Part shown: piece by piece, positions 33,902 to 44,814 of the stretch
Layout of the letters: each line of letters starts with the position of its first letter
How positions within the stretch are numbered: the stretch's first letter is position 1
NCBI RefSeq assembly: GCF_026625125.1
Contig: NZ_CP113097.1
Coordinates: forward strand, 1,736,001 to 1,800,000
Reading direction: 5' to 3'
Length of the DNA stretch: 64,000 nucleotides
Source: Pseudomonas putida
GTDB taxonomy: Bacteria > Pseudomonadota > Gammaproteobacteria > Pseudomonadales > Pseudomonadaceae
The notes under the pieces: generated by a model
Databases searched by the model: none
What the model saw: the letters and a program-made list of their open reading frames with translations, nothing else
Told to the model about the DNA's origin: nothing
Translations under genes and position numbers: made by a program

Positions 33902-35875
33902 ATGACAGCAGCCGATAAACCCAGGAGCACACTCAACCCACCCGTCTTCTACACCAGCGCCATACTCATCTTTCTGCTGGTCTTGTACGCCACGGCTTTT
34001 CAGGAGCACGCCCAGGCGCTGTTCGAAGAGGTTCAGCAATGGATCATCACCAACGCCAGCTGGTTCTACATCCTCACCGTAGCGCTGGTGTTGATCAGCG
34101 TGGTGTTTCTGGCCGTGAGCCGCTACGGCGACATCAAGCTGGGGCCTGATCACAGCGAGCCTGATTACCGGAAAAGCAGCTGGTTCGCCATGCTGTTCTC
34201 CGCAGGCATGGGGATCGGCCTGATGTTCTTCGGCGTGGCCGAGCCGGTGATGCATTTCACCACACCGCCTGTGGGCGACCCTGGCACAGTCGCAGCGGCT
34301 CGCGAAGCCATGAAGATCACCTTCTTCCATTGGGGCCTGCATGCCTGGGCGATCTATGCCATCGTCGCGCTCATCCTGGCCTACTTCAGCTTCCGCAATG
34401 GTTTGCCACTGACGTTGCGCTCAGCGCTCTATCCGCTGATCGGTGAACGGATTTACGGGCCTATCGGGCACGCCGTGGATATCTTCGCCATCCTCGGCAC
34501 GGTGTTCGGTGTGGCCACCTCGCTGGGTTATGGGGTATTGCAGATCAACAGCGGTTTCCACCATTTGTTCGGTCTGCCGGTAAACCCCACGGTTCAAGTC
34601 ATTCTCATCGCTGCCACCTGCGCGTTGGCGACACTGTCCGTGGCCAGCGGCCTGGACAAGGGTATCCGCATCCTCTCCGAGCTCAACCTGAGCCTGGCTG
34701 TCATCCTGATGCTGTTCGTGCTGTTGCTCGGGCCTACCGTGTTTCTGCTGCAGGCCTACGTGCAGAATACCGGTGCCTACCTGTCCGATATCGTCAACAA
34801 GACCTTCAACCTCTACGCCTATGAACCCACTGACTGGATTGGCGGCTGGACTCTTTTGTACTGGGGCTGGTGGTTGTCCTGGTCGCCTTTCGTAGGCCTG
34901 TTCATCGCACGCATTTCCCGCGGGCGGACCATTCGTGAGTTCGTGTGCGGTGTACTGTTCGTACCCGCAGGCTTCACCTTGCTCTGGATGACGGTGTTCG
35001 GGGACTCAGCGATCCACATGATCCTCAACGAAGGTGTCAGGGACCTGGCTGCGGTGGTCGATCAGGACAGTTCACTGGCCTTGTTCGCCTTTCTCGAGCA
35101 CTTCCCGTTCTCCAGTGTCATCTCACTGATAGCGGTGCTCATGGTGGTGGTGTTCTTTGTCACCTCGGCGGACTCCGGTGCGCTGGTGGTCGATATGCTG
35201 GCCTCGTCCGGGCAAGGTCATTCGCCTTTGTGGCAACGCATCTTCTGGTCGGTCAGCATTGGCGCTGTCGCCATTGCGCTGTTGCTGGCCAACGGTCTCA
35301 AGGCTCTGCAGACGGCGACCATCGCCAGTGCCTTGCCCTTCGCCGCCATTTTGCTCCTCGCCATCTGGGGCCTGTTCAAGGCGCTGAGCCTCGATGCCAC
35401 CCGCCGCGGTTTGCGCAATCAGGCCTTGCCCGGCCCACGGCATACGCGCGTTCCCCACGGGGGGTGGCAGCGGCGCTTGCGCAATATCGCCATGATGCCG
35501 CGGCGTGCCCATGTGACCCGCTTCATCGCCGACGTGGTGAAGCCTGCCTGTGAAGAAGTCGCCTCGGAATTGCGCAAGCAGGGCTATGACGTTGCGGTGA
35601 ACGAGCGCGATGATGGGCGCGTGACGCTTGAGCTTTCCCATGCTGGAGAAGGGCGTTTCCTGTACGAAGTACGCCCGCGCGCATTCAACACCCCCAGTTT
35701 CGTCATGCGGGATACCGACGAGGGTTCCGATACCCGCAAGTACTTCCGTGCTGAAGTGCATCTGCGTGAAGGGGGCCAGGATTACGACATCATGGGATGG
35801 AGCCGGGACGATGTGATCGGCGACATTCTCGATCAGTACGAGCGCCACCTGCACTACCTGCACGTCGTCAGCTGA
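33902..35875 (+). CDS. BCCT family choline/betaine/carnitine transporter, BetT type
   Basis: A 657-residue inner-membrane transporter with 12 predicted segments, driven by ion or proton gradients, importing quaternary ammonium osmolytes or nutrients. The long C-terminal cytoplasmic tail (about residues 505-657) is typical of BetT-like members and carries osmotic regulation in that group. The family motif WWLSWSPFVGLFIARISRG is present, as are SAGMGIGLMFFGVAEPVMHF and MTVFGDSAIHMIL. Choline is the likely substrate but carnitine or betaine is possible. No betIBA genes are nearby. Confidence 0.9.
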   Translation: MTAADKPRSTLNPPVFYTSAILIFLLVLYATAFQEHAQALFEEVQQWIITNASWFYILTVALVLISVVFLAVSRYGDIKLGPDHSEPDYRKSSWFAMLFSAGMGIGLMFFGVAEPVMHFTTPPVGDPGTVAAAREAMKITFFHWGLHAWAIYAIVALILAYFSFRNGLPLTLRSALYPLIGERIYGPIGHAVDIFAILGTVFGVATSLGYGVLQINSGFHHLFGLPVNPTVQVILIAATCALATLSVASGLDKGIRILSELNLSLAVILMLFVLLLGPTVFLLQAYVQNTGAYLSDIVNKTFNLYAYEPTDWIGGWTLLYWGWWLSWSPFVGLFIARISRGRTIREFVCGVLFVPAGFTLLWMTVFGDSAIHMILNEGVRDLAAVVDQDSSLALFAFLEHFPFSSVISLIAVLMVVVFFVTSADSGALVVDMLASSGQGHSPLWQRIFWSVSIGAVAIALLLANGLKALQTATIASALPFAAILLLAIWGLFKALSLDATRRGLRNQALPGPRHTRVPHGGWQRRLRNIAMMPRRAHVTRFIADVVKPACEEVASELRKQGYDVAVNERDDGRVTLELSHAGEGRFLYEVRPRAFNTPSFVMRDTDEGSDTRKYFRAEVHLREGGQDYDIMGWSRDDVIGDILDQYERHLHYLHVVS

Positions 35876-35904
35876 TCAGCCCTCGCACTGCCCTGTATGC
35901 GCGC

Positions 35905-36321
35905 TCAGGGCAGTGCTTTGCGCTGATCGGCGGCTGCACTGCCTTCGCATGCCCAGAAATCCACGGCAGCAATGCTAGGGGTTGGCGGTCCCAGCCAATA
36001 GGAGAGGGGCTGGCACCTGCCCTCGACGCACAATTGATAGTCGCCGGCCTCGGGCGTGCGCCCGGCATGCAGAGGTTGCAGCGGGGGCAGATGGCGGTGG
36101 TAGTGCCATGCCCCATCACGCAGGCGAGCGTCATCCGGGATCTCCATGCCGGCGCCGCTGCCGCGCACCCGAGCCTCCTGCAGCACCAGGCCTGCCGGTG
36201 TCACCTGATAATCCTCCTCCCAGCGGACCTTCTCCACACTGTGCTGCCAGGCCAGGGTAACCTCCTGCAACGGCAGACTGGCCCAGACCACACCGGCAAG
36301 CCCGATGCAAAGGCTGGTCAT
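35905..36321 (-). CDS. DUF1850 family protein
   Basis: A 138-residue protein of unknown function, whose family is regularly found next to TAXI-type TRAP transporters, as here. An N-terminal hydrophobic stretch (SLCIGLAGVVWASLP) suggests export or anchoring. LAWQHSVEKVRWEEDYQVT and ARVRGSGAGMEIPDDARLRDGAWHY are the conserved segments. Its ATG overlaps the stop of the TRAP permease gene by four bases, so it belongs to that operon. The start at 36321 was chosen on this overlap; the longer frame is out of context. Confidence 0.8.
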   Translation of the reverse strand: MTSLCIGLAGVVWASLPLQEVTLAWQHSVEKVRWEEDYQVTPAGLVLQEARVRGSGAGMEIPDDARLRDGAWHYHRHLPPLQPLHAGRTPEAGDYQLCVEGRCQPLSYWLGPPTPSIAAVDFWACEGSAAADQRKALP

Positions 36322-38345
36322 GCCGGTTGCCCGGGCGCGGGCCGGCTGCGCCAGTAATGCCAGCCCATGACGGCAATGCCCAAGGCGAAGCCGACCTCGT
36401 CGCTGATGGGCAAGGCAAGAATCAGCGATACACCTGCCATGAACGCCAACAGCCGTTCCCACCATGGCATGGGCATGCGCCAGTGACCGGTGGCCGCGCA
36501 TCCCCAGAGTGCCACTGCAAACATGGCCTTGATCAGGATGTACAGGGTTGCGCCGACGCTGTCGCCCTGCATCATCAACGCCGGGTCATACACCGCCATG
36601 AACGGCACGACGAAACCGGCCATTGCAATGCGTACCGCCCAGAAGCTGATCAATAGCCCTTTCTCTTTGGCAATGGGGGCGGCGGCAAAGCAGGCCAACG
36701 CTACCGGCGGCGTCAGGTCGGCAAGGATGCCGAAATAAAACACGAACATGTGTGAGACGATCAGCGGCACCCCGAGCTCCAGCAAGGCCGGCGCGGCGAT
36801 GGAGCTGGTGATGATGTAATTGGGAATGGTCGGGATACCCATGCCCAGGACCAGGCAGGTCAACATGGTCAAAAGCAGCGACAGGAAAAGGTTTTCCCGG
36901 CCCAGGTCGAGAATGTACCCGGCGAATGTCGTCGCCAGGCCGGTTAATGAGATCACCCCGATGATTACCCCGACCAAGGCGCACGCGATACCTACCGGCA
37001 CCGCATGGCGCGCACCTTCGGCCAGGGCCATGACGCAGGCACGGAGGGTGGCACGTCCACCCTGTATGAACGCGCAGGCGATAGCGAGCGAGGCGATCAC
37101 CAGCAGGATGACACCAATGCCCATGCGGAAGAACCCTGAGCAGAGGATCCCCAGCGCCACCCAGAAGGCCGCCCGCAACCATGTCTTTTGCGCCCGCAGG
37201 ATGATTGCCGAACCAAGGATGACGATGGCTGTCAGGGCCAGGCCGACCATCCCCGAATACAGGGGTGTGCGGCCGGAGAACAAAAGGCCGACCAGTACCA
37301 CCAGGGGTATCAGCAGGAACCAGCGTTGACGCACTGCCTCCCAGGCACTCGGGCATTGCTCGCGGGGTAAACCATGCAGCTGGCTGCGCCGGGCTTCCAG
37401 GTGCACCATCCAGTACACCGAGCCGAAATACAGCAAGGCCGGAATGAGCGCGGCCTTCGCCACTTCGGCATAGGGAACGTTGATCGTTTCGGCCATGATG
37501 AACGCCACCGCGCCCATGACCGGTGGCATCAGTTGGCTGCCCATGCTTGCGGTCGACTCAACGCCCCCGGCAAATGCCGGCTTGTAGCCGAAGCGCTTCA
37601 TCAGCGGGATCGTGAACTGCCCGGTGGTGACCACGTTTGCCACCCCTGAACCGGTGATGGTCCCCATCAGCGCCGAGGAGAATACCGAGACTTTTGCCGG
37701 CCCCCCGCTGCGATGGCCGAACAGGCCCATGGCAAAGTCAGTGAACAGCCGTATCATGCCGGCCTGTTCAAGGAACGCGCCGAACAGGATGAACAGGTAG
37801 ATATAGGTCGCCGAGACATAGGTGGGCGTGCCATACAGCCCCTCGGTGCCGAAGGCCAGTTGGTTGACGATCTGATCGAGGCCGTAGCCGCGATGCGCAA
37901 GGTCACCGGGCAGGTACTGGCCGAGCAGCCCGTAGGCCAGAAAAAGAGCGCAAATGATGGGCAGGGCGATACCCATCACCCGTCGCGCTGCCTCGAAAAC
38001 CAGGCCGATCAGCAGCAGGCCGAACACCAGGTCACTGGTGGTCAGTTCCCCGGAGCGTTGAATCAGCTCGCCCTCGAAATGCCACTGGTAGGCAGCAGTG
38101 GCCATGCCTGCCAGGCCCAGCAGCCAGCCAAGCGGTTGCCACGGCCTGCGATGACCTGCCCACGGGTAGCTCAGGTACACCACCAGCAGCAAGAACCCTA
38201 CGTGTACTGCCCGCAGTACCTGACTGGAAACCAGCGGGAAGGCCGCCGTGGCAATCTGAAAGGTCGAAAATGCCAAGGCCACGGCAAAAAGCGTGGCAGG
38301 CCAACGGTCGGTACTGGCTTGCAGACCTTGCCCGGTATCACTCAT
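36318..38345 (-). CDS. TRAP transporter fused permease (4TM/12TM)
   Basis: A 675-residue inner-membrane protein joining the small (DctQ-like) and large (DctM-like) permease subunits in one chain, the form used with TAXI binding proteins. Many hydrophobic segments are visible. The large-subunit region has GLVFEAARRVMGIALPIICALFLAYGLLG, the VSVFSSALMGTITGSGVANVVTTGQFTIPLMKR loop and LGMGIPTIPNYIITSS. Uptake is driven by sodium or proton gradients. The start at 38345 (MSDTGQGL) has GGGGGAG six bases upstream and was preferred to a TTG at 38372. It follows the TAXI gene by 30 bases. Confidence 0.92.
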   Translation of the reverse strand: MSDTGQGLQASTDRWPATLFAVALAFSTFQIATAAFPLVSSQVLRAVHVGFLLLVVYLSYPWAGHRRPWQPLGWLLGLAGMATAAYQWHFEGELIQRSGELTTSDLVFGLLLIGLVFEAARRVMGIALPIICALFLAYGLLGQYLPGDLAHRGYGLDQIVNQLAFGTEGLYGTPTYVSATYIYLFILFGAFLEQAGMIRLFTDFAMGLFGHRSGGPAKVSVFSSALMGTITGSGVANVVTTGQFTIPLMKRFGYKPAFAGGVESTASMGSQLMPPVMGAVAFIMAETINVPYAEVAKAALIPALLYFGSVYWMVHLEARRSQLHGLPREQCPSAWEAVRQRWFLLIPLVVLVGLLFSGRTPLYSGMVGLALTAIVILGSAIILRAQKTWLRAAFWVALGILCSGFFRMGIGVILLVIASLAIACAFIQGGRATLRACVMALAEGARHAVPVGIACALVGVIIGVISLTGLATTFAGYILDLGRENLFLSLLLTMLTCLVLGMGIPTIPNYIITSSIAAPALLELGVPLIVSHMFVFYFGILADLTPPVALACFAAAPIAKEKGLLISFWAVRIAMAGFVVPFMAVYDPALMMQGDSVGATLYILIKAMFAVALWGCAATGHWRMPMPWWERLLAFMAGVSLILALPISDEVGFALGIAVMGWHYWRSRPAPGQPA

Positions 38346-38375
38346 GTGCCGCTCCCCCAGGGGTCGAGTCAATAG

Positions 38376-39326
38376 TCAGGGGAGCAGGTTTTTCTCCTTG
38401 AAGTACCGTTCTGCGCCAGGGTGCAGGGGAATGGGCAGGTTCTTGGCCGCATTCTGCGGCTGGATATCGCTTGCTGCCGAATGGGCAGTGACCAGGCGCG
38501 GCAGGTTGTCGAAGATCAGCCGGGTCATGTCATAGGCCAGGTCATCGCTGATATCGGCGCGTGTGACCAGAATATTGGTGATGGCTACGGTTGGCACTTC
38601 AGCGTCCTGGCCATCGTATGTCTTGGCGGGAATGCTCGCGGGTTGATAGGCACTGTTGCCGATTTTACTCACGATGGCGGCTGGCACAGGTACGAACACT
38701 ACCGGCAGGGTAGCGGCCAGGTCACGGATGGCCGCCTGGCCGAGCCCGGAAGATTGCAGCGTGGCGTCCAGCTGACGGTTCTTGATCAGCTCTACGGATT
38801 CGGCATACGGCAGGTACTCGACCTTGCCCAGGTCTTGATAGCTGAGCCCCGCGGCCTTGAAGATGGCGCGGGCGTTGAGCTCGGTGCCGGACTTCGGCGC
38901 ACCGACCGAGATACGTTTGCCTTTGAGGTCTTCCAGCGAGGTGATGCCCGACTCCTTGCTGGCGACGATCTGGATGTAGTTAGGGTAAGTGCCGGCGATG
39001 GCGCGCAGTTTCTTCAGCGGTGCTTTGAAGCCGGCTTCGGCGTCCCCCTTCCAGGCGTCGGCCACCGAATCTCCCAGCGCGAACGCCAGCTCGCCCCGGC
39101 CGGCTTGCAGTAGATTAAGGTTTTCCACCGAGGCCTTGGTGGCTTGCACTGAGGTCTTGCTGCCCTCGATGCCATGGCTGTAGAGCTGGGATATCCCCAC
39201 GCCGATGGGGTAGTAGACGCCGCTGGTGCCGCCTGTGAGGATGTTGATGAAGGTTGGCGCGGCCTGGGCTGTTGCACAAGCTGCCAATACGGTGCTGGCC
39301 ACTGCCAGGCGAAGGGCTCGGTTCAT
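38376..39326 (-). CDS. TAXI family TRAP transporter solute-binding protein
   Basis: A 316-residue periplasmic receptor of a TRAP uptake system. The signal peptide is MNRALRLAVASTVLAACATAQA, cut before APTF. INILTGGTSGVYYPIGVGISQLY is the TAXI N-terminal signature. SVQATKASVENLNLLQAGRGELAFALGDS and the LKGKRISVGAPKSGTELNARAIF segment are the ligand-binding lobes. Known TAXI ligands are small carboxylates such as glutamate; the ligand here cannot be told. GGAG lies before the ATG. Upstream is the inverted repeat GTTCTAG/CTAGAAC. It heads the operon with the fused permease and DUF1850. Confidence 0.93.
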   Translation of the reverse strand: MNRALRLAVASTVLAACATAQAAPTFINILTGGTSGVYYPIGVGISQLYSHGIEGSKTSVQATKASVENLNLLQAGRGELAFALGDSVADAWKGDAEAGFKAPLKKLRAIAGTYPNYIQIVASKESGITSLEDLKGKRISVGAPKSGTELNARAIFKAAGLSYQDLGKVEYLPYAESVELIKNRQLDATLQSSGLGQAAIRDLAATLPVVFVPVPAAIVSKIGNSAYQPASIPAKTYDGQDAEVPTVAITNILVTRADISDDLAYDMTRLIFDNLPRLVTAHSAASDIQPQNAAKNLPIPLHPGAERYFKEKNLLP

Positions 39327-39343
39327 GACATTCTCCGCTTATT

Positions 39344-39375
39344 GTTCTAGTTCCCTGCGTCAGTAAACCTAGAAC
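39344..39375. promoter_or_regulatory. Inverted repeat upstream of the TAXI-TRAP operon
   Basis: GTTCTAG (39344-39350) and CTAGAAC (39369-39375) are perfect seven-base inverted arms, 18 bases apart. The site ends 17 bases before the TAXI start codon, so it is a candidate operator or leader hairpin. No regulator gene is adjacent. Confidence 0.4.
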
Positions 39376-39428
39376 GAATAAACGGATCCTGCCCGGATTT
39401 ATTGGCGCCCAGATTGGCAGGCCTGCAA

Positions 39429-40883
39429 TCAGAACCGCCAGAAGGCAGGCGCGACGAGCACCAGCACGGTGAGAATCTCGAGCCGGCCCAGCAGCATGCC
39501 GATGGTCAGCAGCCACTTCGCAGCGTCCGGTAGCGTGCTGAAGTTGCCAGCAGGCCCGATTACGCTGCCCAGGCCTGGCCCAACGTTGCACACAGCTGTC
39601 GCCGCGCCACTCAGGGCAGTGGTCCAGTCAAGGCCTATGAGGGTCAGGGCCAATGCGATCACCGCAATGGTCACGGAAAAGAAGAAGGAGAACGTCAGCA
39701 GTGAGCGTACGATTTCTTCATCGATGGGGTGACCATTGTATTTTTTCGAGATCATCGCCCGCGGATGAATCAGCTGTTTCAAACTGCTGACCAGCAGCGA
39801 CGCGGCGACTTGAAAGCGGAATATTTTCAGTCCGCCGGCTGTGGAGCCCGAACATCCACCGACAAAAGTCAGATAGAAGAACAACAGCATGGCGAAGCTG
39901 CCCCAGAGCGTGTAGTCCCCTACCGCAATGCCGGTGGTCGTCACAACCGAAGTCACATTGACCGCCACGATGCGCAGCGCATCCCACCACGAAAAGTCAC
40001 TGTGCAAGCAGAGCCAGGTGCCTACGGTGACCCAGACCAGCAGAAGAAAGCCGAGAAAGCCGCGCACCTGATGGTCCTTGAACAGCACGCGCCGGTGGCC
40101 ACGCAAGGTCGCCACATACAAGGCGAAGGGCAGGCTTCCCAGGATCATGATCACCACCGCCACCCAATGCACCGCTGGCTGAGTCCAGTGGCCAAGCGAT
40201 GCATCGGACGTCGAGAACCCACCCGTGGAGATCAGCGACATCGAATGATTGATGGCGTCGAAAGGGGTCATGCCGGCGGCCCACAGGGCCAAGGTGCCGA
40301 GCGCGGTCAGCCCCAGGTAGATCGCCAGAATCATCTTTGCCGCGACGTGCGAGCGCGGTGTCACTTTGTCCGACCAGTCCGACGACTCGGTCTGGAACAG
40401 GCGCATGCCACCGACACGCAGTAACGGCAGGATTGCGACGGCCATGCCGATGAAGCCGATGCCCCCCAGCCAGTGCAACAGCGATCGCCACATCAGCAGG
40501 CCGGGCGATGCGCTGTCCAGGCCGGTTAGCACCGTCGAGCCTGTGGTGGTGATGCCCGACATGGTCTCGAAGAACGCATCCGTGTAGCTGATATGCCGGA
40601 TGAACACCATGGGCAGGGCTGCGAACGCACAGACGATGACCCAGCTGGCGGTGGTCAGCAGGTACATGTCTCGGGCCCTGAGTTGTGGCGCATCGGGTAT
40701 GCCACGAGCCACCAGGGCAAGGCCTGCGCACAGGGCGATCAGGCTTGACCACAGGAAGGCACCAAGGTCCTCGCTAAGGCCATACCACAGCAGCGTGGCC
40801 ATGGGGATGACCATGCTGACCGCAAGGGTAATCAGGAACACGCCGATGATGAAGGCGATGAAGCGCAAAGCGGGGAGAGGCAT
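39429..40883 (-). CDS. trkH: Trk/Ktr potassium uptake protein TrkH
   Basis: A 484-residue potassium-translocating subunit of the Trk system, in the inner membrane. The repeated pore segments are visible: SGITTTGSTVLTGLD, MSLISTGGFSTSDAS, NVTSVVTTTGIAVGDY and GAATAVCNVGPGLG, each with the pore Gly. GGCSGSTAGGLKIFR, a typical TrkH loop, precedes the last pore. It needs the cytoplasmic NAD-binding TrkA subunit, not encoded in this window. Together with the ClC and BetT genes it gives the region an ion and osmolyte theme. Divergent from fadH. Confidence 0.95.
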   Translation of the reverse strand: MPLPALRFIAFIIGVFLITLAVSMVIPMATLLWYGLSEDLGAFLWSSLIALCAGLALVARGIPDAPQLRARDMYLLTTASWVIVCAFAALPMVFIRHISYTDAFFETMSGITTTGSTVLTGLDSASPGLLMWRSLLHWLGGIGFIGMAVAILPLLRVGGMRLFQTESSDWSDKVTPRSHVAAKMILAIYLGLTALGTLALWAAGMTPFDAINHSMSLISTGGFSTSDASLGHWTQPAVHWVAVVIMILGSLPFALYVATLRGHRRVLFKDHQVRGFLGFLLLVWVTVGTWLCLHSDFSWWDALRIVAVNVTSVVTTTGIAVGDYTLWGSFAMLLFFYLTFVGGCSGSTAGGLKIFRFQVAASLLVSSLKQLIHPRAMISKKYNGHPIDEEIVRSLLTFSFFFSVTIAVIALALTLIGLDWTTALSGAATAVCNVGPGLGSVIGPAGNFSTLPDAAKWLLTIGMLLGRLEILTVLVLVAPAFWRF

Positions 40884-41054
40884 CGAGCAAGCTCATAGGG
40901 GCAATGACGGGCAGTATCGTCTGTAAGGGCAGGATGTCGAGTAAAAATGACGTAAAAAAGCTGAGCCATGTTACAGCAGGCAACGCGAGTCACGTCGCAG
41001 CCTTGGCTGTGCACTATGATCAGTAATTTGTAAGTTTCGATCATTGAGCGCATT

Positions 41055-41068
41055 CAAACGGCTGTTTA
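41055..41068. promoter_or_regulatory. PsrA-like operator upstream of fadH
   Basis: CAAAC-GGCT-GTTTA matches the Pseudomonas PsrA consensus (G/C)AAAC-N2-4-GTTT(G/C) except for the last base. PsrA is a fatty-acid-responsive TetR repressor of beta-oxidation genes, which fits fadH 77 bases downstream. Confidence 0.5.
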
Positions 41069-41120
41069 ATGTCGTGGGCAGATAAACGACGGGGCCCGCC
41101 GAGGCACCCGCATTCCGTGA

Positions 41121-43181
<2,061 letters not shown>

Positions 43182-43188
43182 GCCAGCC

Positions 43189-43214
43189 GGGGCCGCAAAG
43201 CGGCCCCAGGTTTT
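43189..43214 (+). terminator. Terminator after fadH
   Basis: GGGGCCGC (43189-43196) and GCGGCCCC (43199-43206 region) form a perfect stem around a short A loop, followed by AGGTTTT. Confidence 0.75.
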
Positions 43215-43252
43215 CACTGGTAGACTGGCGGCCTCGCACCAGGCACTGAAAC

Positions 43253-44152
43253 ATGTCTACCCGCTTTCATGACCTTCCCCAGGCGCCATTACAGCCCCTT
43301 GAGCTTGCTTGGCTGAAAAGCGCCGGCATTGATGCCGCCATCCTGCGCCTGGATCTGATCGACCCTTTGGTCAGCGGCAACAAGTGGTTCAAGCTGCGCC
43401 ACCACCTGCTGCACGCTCACGCGTCGGGCGCCGCCGGGCTGATCAGCCTGGGCGGCAGCCATTCCAACCACCTCCATGCCCTGGCCGCTGCCGGCAAGCG
43501 CTTCGGTTTCGCCACCGTCGGCCTGTTGCGCGGCCATCCACAGGACACGCCCACGGTGCTTGATCTGCAGGCGTTGGGGATGCAATTGCACTGGCTTGGC
43601 TACGCAGGCTACCGTGCCCGGCATGACGCCGGCTTCTGGGCACCCTGGCAAGCGCGGTACCCCGGCTGGCACTGCATCCCCGAAGGCGGTGGCGGGCAGG
43701 CCGGTGCGCAGGGGTGTGCGTTGATCGTCGAGCAGGCTAAGGCCCAGTTGGGCACAGTGGGGTGGTCGGACTATGACGCCTGGTGGCTGGCCGCTGGCAC
43801 CGGAACCACCCTGGCCGGCCTGGTGCTGGCCGAAGGCGGCGCACACAGGGTGCATGGCGCCCTGGCAGTGCCCCTGGACCATGGCGTGCCCCAGACCATA
43901 ACGGCGCTCGCCGGTACGCGCGGCTACCAGTTGCACGATGCTTGCCGAAAGGGGTTTGCCAGGCTCGATGATGAGCTGCTGGCATTCGTCGAGAGCACCG
44001 AAAACAGCACGGGGATACCTTTCGAGGCGCTCTACACCGGCAAGGCATTGATGGCCCTGCGTGCGCAGGCCGAGGCCGGGCTGTTCGAGCCTGGCACTCG
44101 CCTGATCTTCGTGCACACCGGTGGCCTGCAGGGCCGACGCGGTTACTTGTAG
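43253..44152 (+). CDS. PLP-dependent D-cysteine desulfhydrase / ACC deaminase family protein
   Basis: A 299-residue fold-type II PLP enzyme. LDLIDPLVSGNKWFKLRHHL contains the PLP-binding Lys, and ISLGGSHSNHLHALAAAGKRFGF is the family's Ser/His active-site segment. WLAAGTGTTLAGL is the phosphate-binding loop. RLIFVHTGGLQGRRGYL ends the protein as in the DcyD/ACC-deaminase family. The reaction is probably conversion of D-cysteine to pyruvate, sulfide and ammonia, or a related deamination; true ACC deaminase is less likely because the length is shorter than usual. Its last ten bases overlap the convergent cytochrome b561 gene. Confidence 0.87.
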   Translation: MSTRFHDLPQAPLQPLELAWLKSAGIDAAILRLDLIDPLVSGNKWFKLRHHLLHAHASGAAGLISLGGSHSNHLHALAAAGKRFGFATVGLLRGHPQDTPTVLDLQALGMQLHWLGYAGYRARHDAGFWAPWQARYPGWHCIPEGGGGQAGAQGCALIVEQAKAQLGTVGWSDYDAWWLAAGTGTTLAGLVLAEGGAHRVHGALAVPLDHGVPQTITALAGTRGYQLHDACRKGFARLDDELLAFVESTENSTGIPFEALYTGKALMALRAQAEAGLFEPGTRLIFVHTGGLQGRRGYL

Positions 44153-44688
44153 GGCAGCATGCGCAGCAGCGTGTTATCGCGCACGACGTAGTGGTGATAA
44201 AGCCCGGCCAGCGCGTGCAGGCCGATCAGCCAATACCCCCAGCTGCCTACGCGTTCATGCCAGCCCTTGATGAACTTGGCCAGGTCCGGGTTCGCGCCGA
44301 TCAGATGTGGCAGCTCCAGGCCATAGAAGGGCACCGGCTTGTCGGCGGCGCTGAGGATCAGCCAGCCGGCCAGCGGCAAGCCGATCATCAACAGGTACAG
44401 CGCCAGGTGCATCAGGTGGGCAAGCCCGGTCTGCCAGGCGGGAGGCTTGGGCACGATGGGCGGCGCAGGGCGCACCAGGCGCACGGCCAGGCGCAGCCAG
44501 ACCAGCATGAACACCGTCAGGCCGAGCATGAAGTGCAGGTCCTTCATCAGGTTGCGCTCGGCGCTGTGCTTGGGGAACAGGCCACGCAACTCGATGCAGG
44601 CGTAGACAGCAGCCAGCAGCACCAGCATCAGCCAGTGCAGGGCGATGGACAGGCGTGCGTAGTGGGGCGCGGGGCTGGATGAAGCCAT
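44143..44688 (-). CDS. Cytochrome b561
   Basis: A 181-residue inner-membrane di-heme cytochrome of the CybB type, with four hydrophobic segments, moving electrons from quinol-side donors to periplasmic or membrane acceptors. His residues at the expected places occur in YARLSIALHWLMLVLLAAVYA, LHFMLGLTVFMLVWLRLAVRL, HLMHLALYLLMIGLPLAGWL and YWLIGLHALAGLYHHYV. It ends convergently with the PLP enzyme gene, overlapping by ten bases. The partner is unknown. Confidence 0.92.
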   Translation of the reverse strand: MASSSPAPHYARLSIALHWLMLVLLAAVYACIELRGLFPKHSAERNLMKDLHFMLGLTVFMLVWLRLAVRLVRPAPPIVPKPPAWQTGLAHLMHLALYLLMIGLPLAGWLILSAADKPVPFYGLELPHLIGANPDLAKFIKGWHERVGSWGYWLIGLHALAGLYHHYVVRDNTLLRMLPYK

Positions 44689-44814
44689 GGGTGGTCCTCG
44701 TCATCAGGTCGAAAGTGGCGCTCTTGGCGGCGCTCAGAGGTAACTGTAATCGTTGCTGGAATAAAATCGTTGCGCTGGGTCGATGAAATCGTGTTTGCGG
44801 CCTGGGCCAGCGAG

